The notes below the pieces were generated by a model, which ran no database searches, was not told where the DNA came from, and saw nothing but the letters and a program-made list of their open reading frames with translations. The position numbers were made by a program, and so were the translations under genes. A stretch of DNA of 64,000 nt, from NCBI GenBank assembly GCA_018296165.2, contig JACKQL020000046.1, positions 388,136 through 452,135 on the forward strand. Direction: 5' to 3'. Each line of letters starts with the position of its first letter. The first letter of the stretch is position 1. This DNA comes from Termitomyces sp. T153 (lineage: Eukaryota; Basidiomycota; Agaricomycetes; Agaricales; Lyophyllaceae). Below, piece after piece: positions 44,073 to 56,230 of this stretch.

Positions 44073-46387
44073 GCATACTGACTCATTTGTCTTGCTTTTT
44101 GTTCTTGCTTCCTCTCTTACTTTTTCTGGTACTATTGATATAACACATTTCTCTTGGGCCCCTTATGTGGGCCAGTCTACATATACAAAAGCTATGAAGC
44201 CCCTTGAGGGGGCTAGTCTATGTCTATGGTACAAACTAATAAAAAAATTTTATATACAGGAGGGCAGCTGTTGCTAGACATCAAGGTCAGCATTGTTGCT
44301 GGGCACATCCTCCATCTTCCCCTCCTCCCAGTCCTCCTTGCTAACTCTGTTTGCCTCCTGCCAAGCTATGAATGCTTGGCAGTTGCCCCAGTATCCTGCC
44401 ACAGTCACTAGCAACCACTTGGCAACAGCAAACCCTGCCCTTGCATCCAACAACTCCTCCCTCACCCTCTCCAACTCCTTCCAGAACTGCCTCTCCACTC
44501 CCACTGCCCTCTTATCATACCGTACCACTACCCTCTTATCATACCCATGTAGCAATGATGCTGACATAAGCAGTGTCAGCAAGGCTAAGTCTTCACCTAG
44601 CCACTCTAGTTTGTCATTGCCAACCTGTTGCAGTGGCATGCTGGTCCAGGTTCCCTAGTGAAGTGGTTAGCAAACAATCAGCTAGCAAAAGAAACCACTT
44701 ACTCATCATTGAACCCTCACCTCCTCATTGCTCTCATCCCTCTGACTATTGCTAAGGGAGTCTTCTCCCCACATCTCCACATCCTCACCTTCTTCCTCTG
44801 CCTTGGTAGCAACCATCTTCTGTTACTGAGGTGTAGTGACTGGGGTCAGACTTGCTGATCATTTATATGCCAAGGGCACATTGTTGCCATTGTCACTCCT
44901 GCTATTGCTTCCCCTGTTACTAGCCTTGTCCTCACTCTCCACTATCTCCCTGCTCTTGACTCAAGCTCAAGTGCTTGATCTGGATTGGCTCTTTCTTCTT
45001 TGCCAATTCCCTCTGCCAGTCCACAAATGCTCTGGCCTTTCTTCTTGGCAAATTTGCTGCTAGTACTCCTTGATGACTTGCTGCTATAGGAGCAGCCTTT
45101 CCTTGTGCTATTGCAGCAATAGCAGGGCTGGGCACCAGTTGAGTACTAGCAGCTCTCTGGGTTGTTTTCTGCCCAGCAGTTGTCACACTGTGGAAGGATT
45201 GTTAGTGACTGTATTAGCAATGACTGCTAAGGACTTACTGCTCCCTGCTTCTCCTTGAATGCTCACCTCACCTCAGGCAATACTGGTGACTTGCCCTTCA
45301 CCTTCTCCAGCACCACACCAGCTCCTGTATCCACCACCATCAAGGCTTTTTGCCAGCAAAGAAGAATTGCCAATTGCTTGTTAGTAAACAAATCCTCAAT
45401 TGGTTTCTGTGAAGATGTCAGCAACAATTGCCAAGCATTAGCAACAAAGCCAGGACTTACCTCAAATTCATCTTCCTCTTCATCCTCCTCCCTAGCCTTT
45501 GCCTTGCCCTTCCCTTTACCCTTAGGAGTTGTTGCTACTCTTGGTGATATTGCCAACCCCCTAGTGATGCCACCAGCCACACACTTGGGAGTGGAGGGCC
45601 CAGCCACTCCAATGTCCCCTCAATTTGCACTAACCTCTCCCTTACAGCCCTCACTATGTTCAACCCCCATTGTCACTGCTAATTTGCATAGAGGGTGCTA
45701 GAAGTAAAATTGGTTATTTGGTAACAAGTCTTCAAAAAGCTAAAGTTACATTAGCAGAGTCACTAGCCCTAGCAATGTCACTAGCCCTAGCAATGTCACT
45801 AGCCCTAGCAATGTCACTAGCCCTAGCAATGTCACTAGCACTTACTGTCATCCCAGCCACCAAATCCTCCAGCAAAAACTCTAACAAATTTGGAACAGGA
45901 GCCTAGCAAACTTGTTAATTATATTGCTAAGAACTTAAAGAAGAACTTAAAAAATGTTTGTCAAACTCTCTAATCCACTCCTCTTTCTTGTACTTCTCAT
46001 ATAGTTGCTGACATACCTTGTCAACAACCACTAGCTCAGCCCACTCCATCCCACTACCTGCTGTCTTGAACCAGCAAAGCCAAATCTTGAAGATGGCAGT
46101 GACCACCAAGCAAGGATTCATTGCCAAGGATGCACATGCAACAAACAGAAGTCAGTCAACTCAGTTGAGGAATGTCTGGGCCATTGTATGCTTCCTGAGT
46201 TGGAAGGCAAGAGCAGAGGACATAGCAATAACATTGAGATGTTAGAGGAGATAAGATGATGGAAAGGACTGGTGATGAAGTTCAGCTGAATCACTAGCCA
46301 CTTTTATTCTGACCACTCTAGGCACACAGACCAAGCAAGCAATCATGGGACTTTGGGTTAACTGAGGACAAGCAGGATTTCAGCATT
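44073..46387 (-). other. Unassigned block between two inverted A LTRs: degenerate minus-strand reading
   Basis: Minus-strand ORFs at 45927-46127, 45263-45607, 44932-45186 and 44274-44639 form a discontinuous reading. It includes a Trp/Lys-rich helix, a basic-acidic tract (PKGKGKGKAKAREEDEEEDE) and a helical segment with QFWKELERVREELLDARAG. Composition resembles the gag-like or accessory proteins of basidiomycete retroelements, but no domain is recognised. CpG is depleted, so it is old repeat DNA. The left end is exactly at the A LTR boundary; the right end is a truncated, oppositely oriented A LTR. Confidence 0.45.
45763..45834. repeat. Four perfect 18-bp tandem repeats
   Basis: CTAGCCCTAGCAATGTCA occurs four times in a row with no mismatch, with partial units on both sides. 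Read in frame it would encode a hexapeptide repeat on either strand (SLALAM plus, DIARAS minus). Perfect identity in otherwise decayed sequence implies recent expansion. Confidence 0.95.
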
Positions 46388-47374
46388 TGCACAGGATTTT
46401 AACAACTATGGGACTTATTGATCACAAGCTATATTACATGGAGTCTGGACTTTGGGTCTAGAATGACAAGGCCAAGACCCTTCTTAGCAACAATCACTAG
46501 CAACTTTCCTGGCAACAACACAGCCTTCCCTCCAAAAATGGACATATTGACAGTTGTATAATTTCTTACTTATCATTTTTCTTGTTGAGCTTACAAACAT
46601 ACTAGATTGGCATCTACACTTCAGGTATTGGCATAAGACATGCTCTTTTCTTGCAATTTGTAATTTTCACACATCATATCAACTTTGCTTACTTTTTACT
46701 TGGTTACTAGACTGACACCTAGTATGTATCATAAACACCTTGGCAGACACTGTTGCTGGTGGTGACTACTATTTCCTTTCTTATACTATACCTACAGACA
46801 GTATAAATACTGCCTGTACATAGAGACTAAAAACAATAAACAGAGTACTGTTTCCTCCTCTCTCTAAGCATACCAGCTTAAGATCTCATTTTGCTCTATC
46901 ACTCATCATCAACAACAACTTAGCAACAATCTTGCCAACTTCAATTTTGACTTTATGTGGTACCAACTGCAGGTGCCCTTAGCATTATTTTTGACTTAGT
47001 GATGCTAGTGACTACAGCTAGCAATTAGTTTGCATTCATCCCCCAGCCTCTTTATTGTCACTTTCTCCTTTATTCCCCAACTCCCCTTTCACTGCTTAGT
47101 TCTTCCTTCCTTAGCAACTCTTTTGCCTTCACTCTTTTTCCCTTCTTTTGCCTAGCAATCACTTGTTACTGTCTAGTAGCTTAGGCTAGTGTTACCAACT
47201 ATCTCCACTTCTCTTTCACTCCACACTCTGTTAACTCTTGTTCTCTAGGATGGTTACTGACTCACCCTCACTACTAGCTTCCTACTGCCAGCTACCCCTA
47301 TCTAGTGACTAGTGTTAGATCCTCTTTTTAGCTTTCCTGCATGGCACTAGGCAGCATAGGAGCACATCAGCAGC
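46388..47374 (+). mobile_element. Inverted family-A fragment: 5'-truncated LTR, primer site and leader
   Basis: Homologous, on the opposite strand, to 43000-43900. The LTR part is about 46388-46955 (TTGCACAGGATTTTAACAAC onward, with CAGTATAAATACTGCC near 46799). It is followed by TGGTACCAACTGCAGG and about 400 bp of leader and gag start. The first 190 bp or so of the LTR are missing, and the right side is cut by the truncated B copy. Confidence 0.72.
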
Positions 47375-48315
47375 CTAATCTGCAAAGCTTCCAACACCTT
47401 CAGGGCAGCAGAACACCCATAATACATAGGTGGAGGCCTGTCTGGTCTTCATATACAACAGTACCCAAGCTACCTTCAATGCATCAGAGTCAAAGGCATC
47501 TCTGCTGAGGTGGATGTAGGTGAAACAGGACTGGAGGAAGCACTCCCCACCAGAGCAAGCACTGTTGTACATATCTGGGAGTGTGGGACATGGGATCCAT
47601 GGCTGGAGGGTTATTAAAGCTACAGCCTGCTAAGAATGGTGTGGAGATAGGGGGCAGGTGCTCTAGCAGCACTTGGAGGGATTGGGAAATGTAATTGGAG
47701 GTCTGATGGAGGGTAGAGAGTTTGGTTGTGTAATGGGTGAGGGACAATTAAGTCAGTTGCACCTGGTTCTCTAGGTGTAGCAGGCAAGTTTGGGCTTTGT
47801 CCTGAGGGGCTGGAGCCTCCAGGGAAGTGTCTGGATTGGCAAGCTGAGACATAGAATTCCACAAGTGCTTAAGTCTGATGGGTAAGTGACAGATAGGGGC
47901 TCAGAGGTTCTTTGCAGCCTATGAGGGGCTTCTAGACCAGAGTTAGAGACTTGTTCTGTAAAGGCAACCTCCAGTGCCATTAGCTCAATCATGCAGCTAG
48001 CAAAGAGGAATCCAAAGTATATTAGCAAGGTAGCCAACAATACAAATAGTAACTAATCAACTAGCAGAGGAGAATCTGAAGAGAACAAGTCTAAGGATCC
48101 CAACTGCTTGGTGTGGCACATCAGCAGACAGCAGAGGCATGAGAACAACTGTACAGAAGGCTGGGGCTAGCCCTCACCCTAGAAAAGTGCTTGACAAGGA
48201 ACCACAAGAAGTTTCAAGGGTCTCCAGAGATCTCTAGGGGTCTGGAACAAGCCACAGAGATTGCTGCAGAGGTTGGAAATGGAAGTCAGAGGTCAGAAAT
48301 GGAAGTCCCCTGACA
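47375..48315 (-). mobile_element. B3: truncated family-B copy (5' LTR and start of gag)
   Basis: Minus-strand 5' LTR at 47957-48315 (plus strand TGTAAAGGCAACC...CCCCTGACA). AGAACAAGTCT just inside it pairs with AGACTTGTTCT in the LTR. It is followed by a gag N-terminus (47375-47862, broken) with GECFLQSCFTYIHLSRDAFD. It breaks off at about 47375. On the right it cuts directly into the outer inverted repeat of the Tc1-like element, so it inserted there and later lost its 3' part. Confidence 0.85.
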
Positions 48316-49699
48316 GTTCCAATGTTTTATACTTTTTGAAAGATGATATTGGCATGAAGGATTGGGAGTATTTAAAATTCTGGTTAAATCATGTAAAATA
48401 CTATGGCATCATAGCTACAAATTGCATCTCAGTTTATGTAATTCAAATGGAGTAATGGCCATTTTAAAATATTCATTCATTGGGGCAGTTTTTTGAGCAT
48501 CTCAAACTTTGGTATTTAGTACTTTGTATGTCCTCCATTTGCCTTGATAACTGCTTGAATCCTTCTAGGCATGCTTTCTATTAGTCTTCAGCATACCTCT
48601 GCTAGTATTCCATCCCACTCCTTTGCAACCCTCTCCTACAAATCATGCATACCATGAGGTGTTTCATACTGCCTAAGCTGCTTCTTGAGGTACTCCCAGA
48701 GGTGTTCAATAGGATTAAGATCAGGGGATTGGGCTGGCCACCAGAGGACATCAAATTTGTTGTCTTCAAACCACTTGTTAGCCCTCTTAGAGTTGTCTTT
48801 GGGGTCATTGTCCTGTTGAAAGTAGCAGGCACCCTCCTCCATCTCCACATCTCCAACTCAAAGCTCTCTTTTGCTCCATCATCCAAATTTTCACAGTATT
48901 GCTCTGCATTCATGATCCCCACTACCTCTACTAACCTTCCTACCCCATTCCAACCCATACAGCCCCATACTATGAGATTATTCCCTCCTCCATGTTTCAC
49001 AGTAGGTGTAGTGATTTGGTTTGTAATGGAGCACATCCCAGACAGTTTGAGGAGAGACAGGGTCAGAAATTATGTTGTTGATAGAATTAGTGGCCTGAAC
49101 AGCTGTGTCAAGTCTCCTAGTCAAGATTTGTTGAACAATAGCCTGTTCATCACATGTAGTAAGCTTAGCTGGACAGCCTCTAGGATGTTTTTCCTTGTCC
49201 ACCTCCAACTCTCTACCAATCCTCCCAATATTAGACTTTCCTAGACCAGTTTTAGCCTCAATCTAATGCAGGGAATATCCTTGAGCAAGGAGAGAAGCAA
49301 CAGTAGAGCATTGTGCAGGAGAAGTAGCTTTCATGATGGTGGTTGAAGGTGAAGATGTGGTTCAACCAACTTGAACCACTTCTAAATATAACCAAACATA
49401 GTCACATGACTCTGTTGATATTACCACATACAACATACCCTTTATTTCTGACTAAAATAAGGATAAACCTGCAAAATTAGAGATGCTCAAAAAACTGCCC
49501 CAATGAGTGAATATTTTAAAATGGCCATTACTCCATCAGTTTTGATTTTAATTACATAAACTAGAATGCAATTTGTAGCTATGATGCCATAGTATTTCAC
49601 ATGATTTAACTAGAATTTTAAATACTTCCAATCCTTCATGCCAATGTCATCTTTCAAAAAGTAAAGTATAAAACACTGGGACAGTTTTTTGAGCAACTG
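48316..49699 (-). mobile_element. Tc1/mariner transposon with about 220-bp inverted repeats, left end cut by B3
   Basis: The right inverted repeat (49480-49699) ends ...GAGCAACTG followed by TA (49700-49701), the Tc1 target. The left repeat (48316-48503) is its inverted copy but lacks the outermost 20 or so bases, replaced by the B3 LTR. A 13-bp core, GCTCAAAAAACTG, occurs at the outer end (49682-49694, as complement) and again, inverted, at the inner edge of each repeat (48486-48498, 49485-49497). A DD34E transposase lies between. Confidence 0.9.
48516..49334 (-). pseudogene. Tc1-family DD34E transposase (broken)
   Basis: The minus-strand ATG at 49334 starts MKATSPAQCSTVASLLAQGY, an N-terminal helix-turn-helix type sequence, then a stop. 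The second DNA-binding part (GKSNIGRIGRELEV, CPAKLTTCDEQAIVQQILTR) follows. The catalytic domain shows CYFQQDNDPKDNSKRA with the second Asp and SPDLNPIEHLWEYLKKQL with the Glu, exactly 34 residues between them. PKH is changed to PKD. Internal stops (about 49264, 49000, 48890, 48640) make it inactive. The end is KANGGHTKY-stop at 48516. Confidence 0.88.
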
Positions 49700-49701
49700 T
49701 A

Positions 49702-49997
49702 GATGGCAGTCAGTAGATTTATGTACTGCTATCAGGTACTGGTAAAAGACACAAGATAGAAATGATGACTTACTACCTCAATACCCTGTCAGATGGTGAG
49801 ACCAACTGAGAAGGAAAAGACATGTATCAATGTAATGTGACCACACAGGAGCTTATAAACAATCAATGCTATTGAGACAATGTTTGCTGTGACTATGTAA
49901 AGTATAATATTGTGCAGTGGATGTATATGAACATACCTGCTCCCAAGGTTATCATTGGAAAGAGACTCAACTATGTGTCTATTGAATTTCATATGTC
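49702..49997. other. Remnant of host intergenic DNA between the Tc1 and copia insertions
   Basis: It lies left of the copia target duplication TTATC, whose other copy is next to NUP84, so it should be old host sequence downstream of that gene. It is AT-rich and CpG-poor; no gene is seen. Confidence 0.5.
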
Positions 49998-50002
49998 TTA
50001 TC

Positions 50003-50297
50003 TGCTGAACCATATCTGAGAACTATATAGACAGAATGATGATCACCTTAGAGTCTGCCTGATGAGAGAGAACAACTATATTGGTCATACCTATATAGAC
50101 AGAATAATGATATACATACTGGCTATCAGATACAAAGACAACAGACACAAAAATGAGAGTGACTTAGCACCTTAGAGTCTGCCTGATAAGGGAGAACAAC
50201 TAAGGTGGTTGACACATTGACACAAGTTTAAATTTATGTGGGTGAAAAAACACATGACAATAAAGAAGCTGACTACAAATGACAATGTCCTGCAACA
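50003..50297 (-). repeat. Left (3') LTR of copia F, CpG-depleted
   Basis: 295 bp, TGCTGAACC...CCTGCAACA on the plus strand. Eight positions that are CpG in the right LTR are TpG or CpA here, while other differences are few. Confidence 0.94.
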
Positions 50298-50727
50298 CAA
50301 CCCCATCAGCAACAAAGTGTCATAGTGAAATATGATATAAAAGAGTTCAGTGTCTGGAAACAAGTCCTAGCACAGGAACAAATTTATAGTAAAGTTCTTT
50401 TGAAAGAGGCTTTGTAAGGATATTAGCAATCATCTCAGTAGTGGGAGTCCAGAAGGCAGAAAAAAAACCAGACAAGAGATGTTCATGAATGAAATGATAA
50501 CAAATATTGATGTGTTTTGAGCAAGAGGTTACTGAGTCAGAGTTTGCTATATCAAGTGCACTCTGATTGTTGCAAAAGATTGGAAATGGATAAGGGATAT
50601 GTAAGTCCAGGGCATTGAAGAAATTTCAAATTGAAAGAGCTTCTTGCATAGCATGTGACATAGCCATGTATTCTGCCTCAGTGAACAATAAGGCAACTGT
50701 TTTCTAGCAAACAGATGACCAAGATAC

Positions 50728-51094
50728 TGTCAGGGGACTTTCATTTCTGACCTTCATGACTTATTCCAGTGTCTCCACAGCTTGTTTGATGTCTCCAGGG
50801 CTTGTTCCAGAGCCACAGAGATCTCCAGAGAACTGTGGAACTCTCTATATTACCTCACCAATCATTGTTCTAGGGTAGGACTAGCTCTAGCTTTCTGTAC
50901 AAAAGTTCCCATGCCTCTGCTGCCCACTGATATACTGTGCCAAGCAGCAGGGATCCTCAGACTTGTTCTCTTTGGATTCCCCTCTGCTAGTTGATTAGCT
51001 ACTGATTGTATTGTCATCTACTTACTAATATACTTTGGATTTCCCTCTGCTAGCTATGTGACTCAGATCCACTGCTCTGAAGATCACCCTTACA
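50728..51094 (+). repeat. 5' LTR of B4
   Basis: 367 bp, TGTCAGGGGACTTTC...CCCTTACA. AGACTTGTTCT (50959-50969) is the exact complement of AGAACAAGTCT at 51097-51107. Confidence 0.95.
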
Positions 51095-51200
51095 GCAGAA
51101 CAAGTCTTCTCAAACTGGTCTGGAAGCCCCTCATAGCTGCAAGGAACCTCTGAGCCACTATCTGTTGCTTCCTTACCAGGATTAAGCACCACAGAGTTCT

Positions 51201-52439
51201 ATGTCTCAGCTTGCCAACCCAGAAACCCCCTCAGAGGCCCTGGCCCCACAGGACAAAGCCTGGATGTGCCTGCTACACCTAGATACCCAAGTGCAATTAA
51301 TGCAATCATCTCTCACCCACTACACAACTGAACTCTCCACCCTTCCTCAAACCACAGATCTCATCTCCTGATCACTCCAGGCACTGCTTGAATGCCTACC
51401 TCCTATCTCTGCACCTCCTCCAGCTGTAGAACCAGCCCTGACTGCTTCTGCACCCATCTCTGCAGCTCCAGTGACCTTTCAGCCATGGATTCCACACCTC
51501 ACACTACTAGATGCATACAATGGTGCTCACTCTGGCAGAGAATGTTTCCTCCAATCCTGCCTCACCTACACCACCTCAGTATGGACACCTTCAACTCTCA
51601 TGCATTAAAAATAGCCTGGGTACTGCTGTACATGAAGACCAGATGTGCCTCCACCTACATGTTACAAGTTTTCCATCACTCTGGAGGTGTTAGAAGTTTC
51701 CCAAACTAGGCCACCTTCAAGAAGGACTTCTGTGCAGAGTTTTCCCCAACAGACCCTGCCAAAACTGCTGCCTTGACACTATGTGACAGGGAGCAATATG
51801 GGAAAGTCAAGCATATGCCGGACAAGTACATCAACTCCTTCTGGGCACTAGTTGAGCAAGCTGCCTACCCCAATGGCCTTCAGTTATGCCTTACATTCTG
51901 GGATGGCCTGCAGCCCATGCTGGTAGAACACATTGACAATCTTGTGGAGGGCTGCCCAGACAACAAAAGGATTGCTTTATGGTATGAGGTAGCTCAGAAT
52001 CAGTGGCAACTCATGGAGATCCAGAGAGAGCTCTGCTGCCCACATCCCACATTGTGCCCAGCTCTGGTCACTAGCCTCCACTATCTAGTACCTGCTTGTC
52101 CAATGCCTGCCCCTACTCCTGCTATCCCTGCAACATGCCCCTTGCCACTAGGCATCCCCATAGACATGGATGCAGCCAGACAGCTCCACACTGTGCCACT
52201 GCTATGCCAGAGATGCCAGAAGCCTGGGCACTTTGCACAACACTGCCTCCTTGGGTCTGGAGGTATGTTACCTCTCCACAGTGGAGCAAAAAGAGCTTCT
52301 CCTGCAACTGCTAGCTGCAAAAGATGCTGCTGGAGCTCTGTTGCCAGATGAGCCAACACCAGAGTTGACCCTGGAGGAGATCAGTGCTTGTGTGTCACCC
52401 CCAGAGCTGGAGGAGGATTGTCAGTCAAGTGATGGATGA
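51201..52439 (+). pseudogene. B4 gag with intact zinc knuckle (broken upstream)
   Basis: The ATG at 51201 starts SQLANPETPSEALAPQDKAW. Stops occur near 51368 and later. From 51773 a 192-codon ORF covers the end of capsid (LCDREQYGKVKHMPDKYINS) and the nucleocapsid knuckle CQRCQKPGHFAQHC (CX2CX4HX4C). In B1 and B2 this gag frame ends in F-stop; here that stop is mutated, so the frame runs slightly longer to 52439. Confidence 0.88.
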
Positions 52440-52677
52440 GGTGTACACCTCCATTGCTAGGTGCTAACCTCTATTGCTAGGTGCTAACAGGTTCTTGTGT
52501 CTGTCATTAGAAAATGAAATCACCTTTTCCAATGCCCCTCATTCTAAGACAGAAGGACCTTAATGTTTCCCTCCAAATGTACAAAGGCCAACTCCAGAGC
52601 CCCCACCAAGCTTCTCAGCACCTGCTAGGGTCTGCCAGCACTGCCCTGCCTGGGTGCACCAATGTCCCAACAGTACA

Positions 52678-55600
52678 TAATGGCTTCAAGCCTGTCTGCC
52701 AACTCCCTATGCTTTGACATGGAAATAAAGACCATGAACACCCAGCAAACCTGTGGTAGTCACTGCTCTTTTAGATAGCAGAGCAACAGGACTGTTTTTG
52801 GACTCAGAGTTTGTCAAGCACCACAGCCTGACCACACAGCCCCTCCCCAAGCCTATTCTTGTCTACAACATTGACAAAACACCCAACAAAGCAGGCACCA
52901 TCAGCTCCATAGTCAACCTCATCCTCCATTATCAGAATCATGCAGAGCATGCCATTTTTGCTGTTACCAGCTTAGGTAGGCAGGACATGATCCTTGGTTT
53001 CACATGGCTCTGCAAGCACAACCCCAAAGTAGATTGGACCAAGGGCAAGATAACCATAAGCAGGTGCCCTCAGAAGTGCTCTGCCTGCACTGCCAAGGAT
53101 AGAGAAGAATGCTGGGCTCAAGTTTGACAGCATATGGCTGTCCATGCATATCACACTAAGCCTCTCCCTTTGCTGATCTGGACCTCCTGGATCCCCCACC
53201 TCTGGTGTTCCCTCAGAGGCTCTCTACAAGGACAACTAAAGTAGTGGCAGAGCTCCAGAGGAGGAATGCAGGGAGGAGTTTGGTGGCATACACAAGCCAA
53301 AGCTCCCAGACAAAGCAGTAGAGGTGGGAGACTGGATCTATGCTACCACCATACATTTGCCATCCTCTGTTGCAGAGATCTGGACTAGCCAGACCATATC
53401 CCAGTGACTGGCCCAGGCATTTGCTGCTCATGCCACACTCCAAGAGTTCCAGGATGTTGTACTCCCTTACCTCCATGCATTCAAGGATGTTTTCTCCAAA
53501 GCCTCATTTGACTCACTCCCAGAGCACAAGTGGTAGGACCATGCCATTGAACTACTGCCTGATTCCATGCCCTCCAGCTGTAAGTTCTACCTGCTAGTGC
53601 CCAGTGAGCAGGACAAGCTCAATGCCTTCCTGCAAGAGAATCTGGACTCTGGTCACATACACCCTTCCAAGTCTCTAATGGCTTCTCCTGTCTTCTTCAT
53701 CAAGAAGAAAGATGGCTTGCTCCAACTGGTCCAGAATTATTGGATTCTTAATGCCATGACAGTAAAGAACTGCTACCCCCTCCCCCTCATCTCTGAGCTC
53801 ATCAACAACCTCTGGGGTGTGCAATACTTCACTAAACTGGATGTCTGGTGGGGCTACAACAATATGCATATCCAGGAGGGAGACAAATGGAAGGCTGCCT
53901 TCCAGACCAACCAGAGCAGGTTTGAACCTCTTGTTATATTCTTCAGACTCACCAACAGCCCAGCCACCTTCCAGACAATGATGAATGACATCTTCTGGGA
54001 CCTCATCACAGAGAGCATAGTGTGTGTATACCTTGACAACATTCTCATCTACACCAAAATGCTAGAATAACACCACTGGATCACTTTCCTCATCTTGAAA
54101 TGTCTCTTTCAGCACCAGCTCTACCTCAAACTGGAGAAGTGCAAGTTTGAGCAGACCCAGATTGACTATCTTGGCCTGATCATCTCACATGGAGCTGTGG
54201 AGATGGTCCCAGTGAAGGTGGCAGATGTTGTGGAGTGACCAGAGCCCAAGGACAAGAAGGAGGTGCAGGTGTTCCTGGGTTTTGCAAACTTCTACTAGAG
54301 ATTCATCCTGGATTTCTTGCATCATGCCCATTTGCTATTCAACCTCACTAGGAAGGACATTGCATGGAGTTGGAGGCCTCCAGAGCAGACAGCCTTTGAT
54401 GCTTTCAAGTGCACCATGACCTCAGGGCCTGTCCTCCTCTTCCCAGATGATAACTCCCCTTTCCAGATAGAAGCCAACAGCTCCAACTTTGCCACTGGGG
54501 CCATTCTTTCACAGCAATTTCTGGAGGATGGAAAGTGGCATCCAATGGCTTTCTACTCCAAGAGCCTAAACATGGTAGAGCAGAACTACAAGATCCATGA
54601 CAAGGAGATGCTGGCCATCATTCAGTCATTTGAGGAGTGCCAGCACTTTCTGGAAGGCATGCAGCATAAGTTCAAGGTCTGGATGGATCATCAGAACCTT
54701 GAATACTTCTGGACAGCCAAGAAGCTCAACCATCAACAGGATCAATAGTCCCTTTACCTGGCTAATTTCAACTTCTTGTTGCACCACAAGCCTGGCCAGA
54801 GTATGGAGAAACCAGATGCCCTGTTCCGAAGAGCAGACCATGGCACAGGGGGGGAGGAAAACAGCAACATTGTGCTCCTCTGCCCCAAACTGTTTGCAAT
54901 TCAGGCCATGGAAGGTCTAGCCATTGAGGGAGCAGAGGTAGACATCCTCTGGGACATCTGATGGGGTAACCAGGATGGTCAGCAGGAGGAACTTGTCATC
55001 CAGGCAGCTCAGGTGCTGAAGTCAGGACATACCACTGGTGCCAAATTGGTCTATGTGGATGAATGGGCCCTCTGGGATGGGATCTTGACCTTCAAGGCTT
55101 GTATCTATGTGCCCAACATTCCAGAGCTCTGCTAGAGGATTGTAGAGCAACACCACAACTCCCACATTGCTGAGCACTCCAGACAATGGCAAACATTGGA
55201 GCTAGTCTTGTGGAACTACTGGTGGCCCCAGATGTCCCAGTATATTGGTCCTACACTAGTACATGCAATCTCTATTTCCAGACCAAGCCCCAATGCTGCC
55301 TCCCTTCTGAACAGCTACACTTGCTGCCCATGCCTGTGGAGCAATGAAGCATTGCCTCTGTAGACTTCATTGTAGAGCTCCCCAATGCCCACAGTTACAA
55401 CACAATCATGGTGGTGGTGGACCTGTATAGCAAGCGAGTGCACTTCATTCTGACTCACACCACTTGCTCTGCCATGGGCACTGTGAACCTGTACCAGAAG
55501 CATGTCTAGAAGCTCCATGGCCTCTCCAACACCTGTGTCTCTGACCAGGGGCCACAATTTGTGGCAGACTTCACCAGGGAACTCTACTGACTACTTGGCA

Positions 55601-56219
55601 TGAAGCTTTACACCTCCACTGCCTATCACCTGTAGTCCAACAGCCAGACCAAACACATAAACCAGGAGTTGGAGCAGTACCTCCACCTCTTCTGCAACAA
55701 GTGCCAGGATGACTGGGATGGACTCCTCCTTAATGCCAAGTTCCAATACAACAACCATGTTCATGCTTCCACCCAATTTTCCCCATTCTTCCTTGACACT
55801 AGATGACACCCACACATGGGCTTCAAACCCCAGGCCTGGCTCTCAGAGAATGAAGCAGTAAACAAATTTGTGGACCAGATGAAGAGGTCACAGAAGGAGG
55901 CCCAAGTAGCACTGGCAAAGGCAAAGAACAACATGGCACAATACTACAACTGTGGAAGGACTCCAGAGCACAAATACCAGCCCAGAGATTGTGTCTACCT
56001 AGATGCCTCCAACATTATGACTATCCAGCCTTTGAAAAAGCTGTTGCACTGCCAGTTGGGACCTTTCACAGTGGAATGGCAGGTAGGGGGCTCATCAAGG
56101 AGTTCCACAGAAAACACCCAGATGCTCTGCACATCATACAAGGAATCTACCCTATTTTGCCAGCAGACCAGGCAATCAGGGACTTTTTCTACTCCACATG
56201 TCAAGACACTGCATGCTAG
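52678..56219 (+). pseudogene. B4 pol: protease, RT, RNase H, integrase (chromodomain deleted)
   Basis: Protease at 52753-53127 with LLDSRATGLFLDSEFVKHH (DSG to DSR, 52774-52785) and LGRQDMILGFTWL. RT at 53567-54070 with [32 protein letters not shown] and [14 protein letters not shown]; the catalytic box is YLDN (54029-54040). RNase H at 54317-54748 (NFATGAILSQQ, IHDKEMLAII). The integrase has the HHCC region at 55120-55250, SVDFIVELPNAHSYN-type core start near 55360, VSDQGPQFVADF and TAYHLQSNSQT. The GPY/F-like PFTVEWQVG jumps at about 56090 directly to the tail KEFHRKHPDAL, removing the chromodomain. Confidence 0.9.
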
Positions 56220-56230
56220 GTGGGGGGTGA

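Noticed and set aside
45670..45906. Plus-strand ORF with SLALAM hexapeptide repeats
   Set aside because: Product of the 18-bp tandem array; the surrounding reading is better on the minus strand and no start context or domain exists.
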